A DNA stretch of 34,262 bases from CAMDWQ01 sp964497635. Lineage in GTDB: Bacteria > Omnitrophota > Gorgyraeia > 2-02-FULL-51-18. The position numbers were made by a program, and so were the translations under genes. Each line of letters starts with the position of its first letter. Position 1 is the first letter of the stretch. Below are positions 31,985 to 34,262 of this stretch, piece after piece. The stretch covers positions 1 to 34,262 of the forward strand of contig CAZCDB010000009.1 of NCBI GenBank assembly GCA_964497635.1, in the 5' to 3' direction. Under the pieces are notes generated by a model. It was not told the DNA's origin, did not search any database, and was given only the letters and a program-made list of their open reading frames with translations.

Positions 31985-33712
31985 TTACTTTATTTGTTTA
32001 AAAATACTGTTTTCCACTAAAAGCTCTTTACGTGCACGAATTTTATTCATCGATTCCATGATTTGATTCTTGTCCACCCCAAACGTCTCTAAGGTGACTC
32101 GTGTCAGCTCAAGGCTAACCTCCAACTCCTCCATCACCACCACGTCCGCCCCAAGCTCATAAAGCCAGGCGACGTCTCGCTCAAACCGAGTGCGAATGAA
32201 AAGCATGGCTTCGGAGTTGATCTGTTGGGCCGTTCGGACAATCTCTGTAATGCTGGTAGAGTCGCCAAAGCTCACTACAAGCGCCTTAGCTCGCTCAAGA
32301 CCCGCCCTCGTTAAAACCTCTCGATTCGCCGCGTCTCCGTACAACACCAGATGACCGTCACTGCGAGCGGCGCGCATGTTGGCGGCATTCATTTCTAAGA
32401 TGATAAAAGGAATCTTTTCCTGCTTTAAGGCGGAGGCTAAATCACGCCCCGCTTTGCCGTATCCACATAAGATTAAGTGATCCCCAAGCAAGGCTACTTT
32501 GTCCCCTTCTGCTTTATTGGCAAAGGGAGGCATCCCAAAGAAGTAGATTTTATCAGAAAACCTCATCAGCGCCGGCACAAACTTAAAAAGAAGCGGGGTG
32601 ATAAATATCGTCACGACAGCACTGGATAAAATCATCTGGTAAAAAAAGTCTGTCAGGATACCGCTGTCCCTACTTGTCTCCAAGAGAAGAAACGAAAATT
32701 CCCCAATCTGCGCCAAAATAAGACCTGTCACAAGAGCAATTCGTGGCGGGTATCCGAACAATAAGATAACTGAGGATGTCACAAAAAAATTGACAAACAA
32801 AACCAGCGCGACGACCAGCAAAATAATAGGAAGATTGGCAAAGAAAAAACTAAAATTAAAAAGAAGCCCGATCGAAATAAAAAAAAGGCTGATAAAAATA
32901 TGCCGGAAAGGCGCGATCTCCCCCGTCACCTGATGACTATAGTCGGTGTTGGCAAGCATCATGCCTGCAAAAAACGCGCCGATGGCCGCTGACAGGCCCA
33001 GCCGAGAACCCAGCCATCCAGATCCTAAGCAGATGATGACCGTAAATAAAATAAATGTCTCTCGGCTTCGGCTTAAGTTGATCCATCGCAACATCCCTTT
33101 TAACGCGTAACGAGAAAATAAAAAAATACTCGCTAAGAGAAGTCCTGCCTTTAGAAAAGATTCTGTCAGAGTCCAAACCAGAGGCTCCGCCGCCCCCCGG
33201 CCAAAGGCCAGGATGAAAATTAAGAGGGGGGCAACAGCAATGTCCTGAAAAACAAGAATAGCCGCAGCGATTCTTCCGTGTTGGGTATCCAGCTCTCCAC
33301 GATCCAAGAGATATTTAAAAACAAGCGCGGTTGAGCTTAGCGCGATGACAGACCCTAAGACAAATCCTTGATAGATCGACCACCCCAGAAACCTTGCAAA
33401 ACCGATGGAAACTAAAATCGAGAGTGAGATCTGGGCGAACCCGCCAAATAAAGCAACTCTGCGAAAACCTCTTATTTTCTCAAATGAAAATTCAAGCCCG
33501 ATCGTCAGCATCAAGAAAATCATGCCCACCTCGGCTAGATTGTGAATATTCTCAAGATTTGAAATAACACCGAACCCATGCGGCCCGATAAGGGCCCCCG
33601 AAAGGAGAAATCCTAAGATGGCTGGCAAACGCAGCCGCTGGAAAGCCATGGCCACGAACGTCGCCGTGACAAGGATGATGAGTAACTCAGAAAAGAAGAC
33701 GGAGTGTTGCAT
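31985..33712 (-). CDS. CPA2-type monovalent cation/proton antiporter with RCK domain
   Basis: This 575-residue protein has a Kef/Nha-type exchanger part (about 12 hydrophobic segments to residue 385, including GFLLSGALIGPHGFG and GAFFAGMMLANTDYSH) and a C-terminal RCK-N domain starting near residue 405 (LILCGYGKAGRDLASAL). KefB and KefC export potassium in exchange for protons; this protein lacks the conserved KefB/C glutathione-gating signature as far as I can tell, so ion specificity is unknown. GGGAG lies six nt before the ATG. It sits between the cytochrome c and HtrA-like genes with short gaps. Confidence 0.92.
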   Translation of the reverse strand: MQHSVFFSELLIILVTATFVAMAFQRLRLPAILGFLLSGALIGPHGFGVISNLENIHNLAEVGMIFLMLTIGLEFSFEKIRGFRRVALFGGFAQISLSILVSIGFARFLGWSIYQGFVLGSVIALSSTALVFKYLLDRGELDTQHGRIAAAILVFQDIAVAPLLIFILAFGRGAAEPLVWTLTESFLKAGLLLASIFLFSRYALKGMLRWINLSRSRETFILFTVIICLGSGWLGSRLGLSAAIGAFFAGMMLANTDYSHQVTGEIAPFRHIFISLFFISIGLLFNFSFFFANLPIILLVVALVLFVNFFVTSSVILLFGYPPRIALVTGLILAQIGEFSFLLLETSRDSGILTDFFYQMILSSAVVTIFITPLLFKFVPALMRFSDKIYFFGMPPFANKAEGDKVALLGDHLILCGYGKAGRDLASALKQEKIPFIILEMNAANMRAARSDGHLVLYGDAANREVLTRAGLERAKALVVSFGDSTSITEIVRTAQQINSEAMLFIRTRFERDVAWLYELGADVVVMEELEVSLELTRVTLETFGVDKNQIMESMNKIRARKELLVENSIFKQIK

Positions 33713-33727
33713 TTTTTACTCCCACTT

Positions 33728-34141
33728 CTAATGTTCTTTAGGCCAAGGTTCCGTCGTATTTTCAGACTGTTTGAGGTAAGCTACAACATCGATCAACTCG
33801 CGAACCGTCATGGTTCGATCCAGCTCCGGCATGGGAGATTTTCCATTGGTAGGCGCAATAAACCCCGGAGCAAACGAATGAGAGGGAGACACAATCGCCT
33901 GAGCCAATTCTTCAACGGAGTGTTCTTCATTCAGACCTCCCAAAATAGGAGCGACTTTGTTTGGCTTTGGAAGCGTCCGATCCCCTAAAACTTGATGACA
34001 CCCAACACAGCCAAGCTTCACAAATGCCCGGCGGCCTGCAAGAACATCCCCTTTTTCGGTAAAGACAATTGTTTCTTCCGCAGCCTCAGCAACAGAAACA
34101 AGAAAAACTCCAAAAACGACCAGAAGAAATAAATTTTTCAT
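33728..34141 (-). CDS. Periplasmic monohaem c-type cytochrome
   Basis: The 137-residue product has a signal peptide (MKNLFLLVVFGVFLVSVAEA) and one haem site CVGCH (C45, C48, H49). A C-terminal SPMPEL block supplies a likely methionine ligand, as in class I cytochromes. It begins with the pattern of electron-transfer proteins of respiratory chains or of peroxidase partners. The nearest AGGAG is 12 nt upstream of the ATG. It is the most upstream gene of the last cluster in the window; its partner is unknown. Confidence 0.92.
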   Translation of the reverse strand: MKNLFLLVVFGVFLVSVAEAAEETIVFTEKGDVLAGRRAFVKLGCVGCHQVLGDRTLPKPNKVAPILGGLNEEHSVEELAQAIVSPSHSFAPGFIAPTNGKSPMPELDRTMTVRELIDVVAYLKQSENTTEPWPKEH

Positions 34142-34185
34142 CAGATGTCTTAGCTCCTGTCGGCCTTCCGTCGCGGCGATGGATG

Positions 34186-34205
34186 GTGACTGCTGGCGCA
34201 GTCAC
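34186..34205. repeat. Palindromic hairpin in GC-rich block
   Basis: GTGACTG (34186-34192) and CAGTCAC (34199-34205) form a perfect seven-base stem around a six-base loop. On the plus strand it is followed by TTTT. It is part of a GC-rich, palindrome-dense stretch before the cytochrome gene; 47 of the 70 bases at 34161-34230 are G or C. Confidence 0.6.
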
Positions 34206-34230
34206 TTTTAGCCGGCGCCGCTCCTCCACT

Positions 34231-34256
34231 CAATTTTTCGCCAAAGCGAAAAATTG
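34231..34256. repeat. Perfect 11-bp inverted repeat at right edge
   Basis: CAATTTTTCGC (34231-34241) is repeated inverted as GCGAAAAATTG (34246-34256) with a four-base loop. It lies near the window end and next to the palindrome CGGCGCCG (34213-34220). It could be a REP or MITE end, an operator or a terminator; only flanking sequence or other copies could tell. Confidence 0.6.
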
Positions 34257-34262
34257 ACCCCA

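Noticed and set aside
34186..34209. Plus-strand terminator at the 34186-34205 hairpin
   Set aside because: Only four T follow, and no plus-strand gene precedes it within the window.

Overview
The window looks like chromosomal DNA from a Gram-negative, respiring bacterium, probably from a metagenome or draft assembly because it contains one run of exactly 100 N. Gram-negative evidence is a TonB-dependent receptor, ExbB/ExbD/TonB, an outer-membrane-type barrel and a periplasmic c-type cytochrome. Aerobic or microaerobic respiration is suggested by an alternative-oxidase family enzyme. I cannot fix the phylum from sequence alone; a deltaproteobacterium-like or candidate-phylum lineage is only a guess. 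Every gene but one lies on the minus strand, packed tightly with many ATGA, TGATG or GTGA overlaps, so transcription runs from high to low coordinates. No stretch over 300 bases lacks a gene, and I see no tRNA, rRNA, CRISPR array, transposase or phage gene.

Region 1 (1-6622) is a nitrate assimilation operon read nirB-nirD-DmsBC fusion-nasA. NirBD would reduce nitrite to ammonium with NAD(P)H. NasA, which runs off the left edge, would reduce nitrate. The protein between them fuses a four-cluster ferredoxin subunit to a DmsC-type membrane anchor, so nitrate reduction is probably fed from quinol. Region 2 (6739-11250) is an envelope/signalling cluster: a secreted FecR-domain protein, an outer-membrane barrel, a 46-residue secreted peptide, a secreted zinc peptidase and a membrane diguanylate cyclase.

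Region 3 (11324-18544) is an iron-acquisition operon: fur, TonB-dependent receptor (interrupted by the assembly gap), FTR1-type iron permease, exbB, exbD, tonB. It continues without a clear break into tag (DNA repair), a PAS-SpoIIE phosphatase and a plastid-terminal-oxidase-like alternative oxidase. A good promoter and a 31-bp inverted repeat lie before fur. Region 4 (18549-22188) is an ECF sigma factor with a membrane protein combining an apparent anti-sigma head with a von Willebrand A domain, then a glutamine amidotransferase-like protein, a 45-residue basic peptide and a strong terminator. An ECF-like promoter precedes the sigma gene.

Region 5 (22201-29788) holds mostly RNA, translation and housekeeping functions: SUI1/YciH, a regulator-like protein with a duplicated domain, DEAD-box helicase, O-methyltransferase, Uup-type ABC-F ATPase, YaiI, VF530, an FAD monooxygenase and RluE, plus the only plus-strand gene, a 56-residue zinc-ribbon protein. 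Region 6 (29801-34262) has an HD-GYP phosphodiesterase, a PDZ-less HtrA-like protease, a CPA2/RCK antiporter and a monohaem cytochrome c, with a GC-rich palindromic block at the right edge.

The most interesting points are the quinol-linked design of the nitrate module, the alternative oxidase at the end of the iron operon, the sigma/anti-sigma-VWA locus, the FecR-barrel-peptide-peptidase-cyclase cluster, and several small genes and RNA or DNA palindromes that standard annotation may miss.
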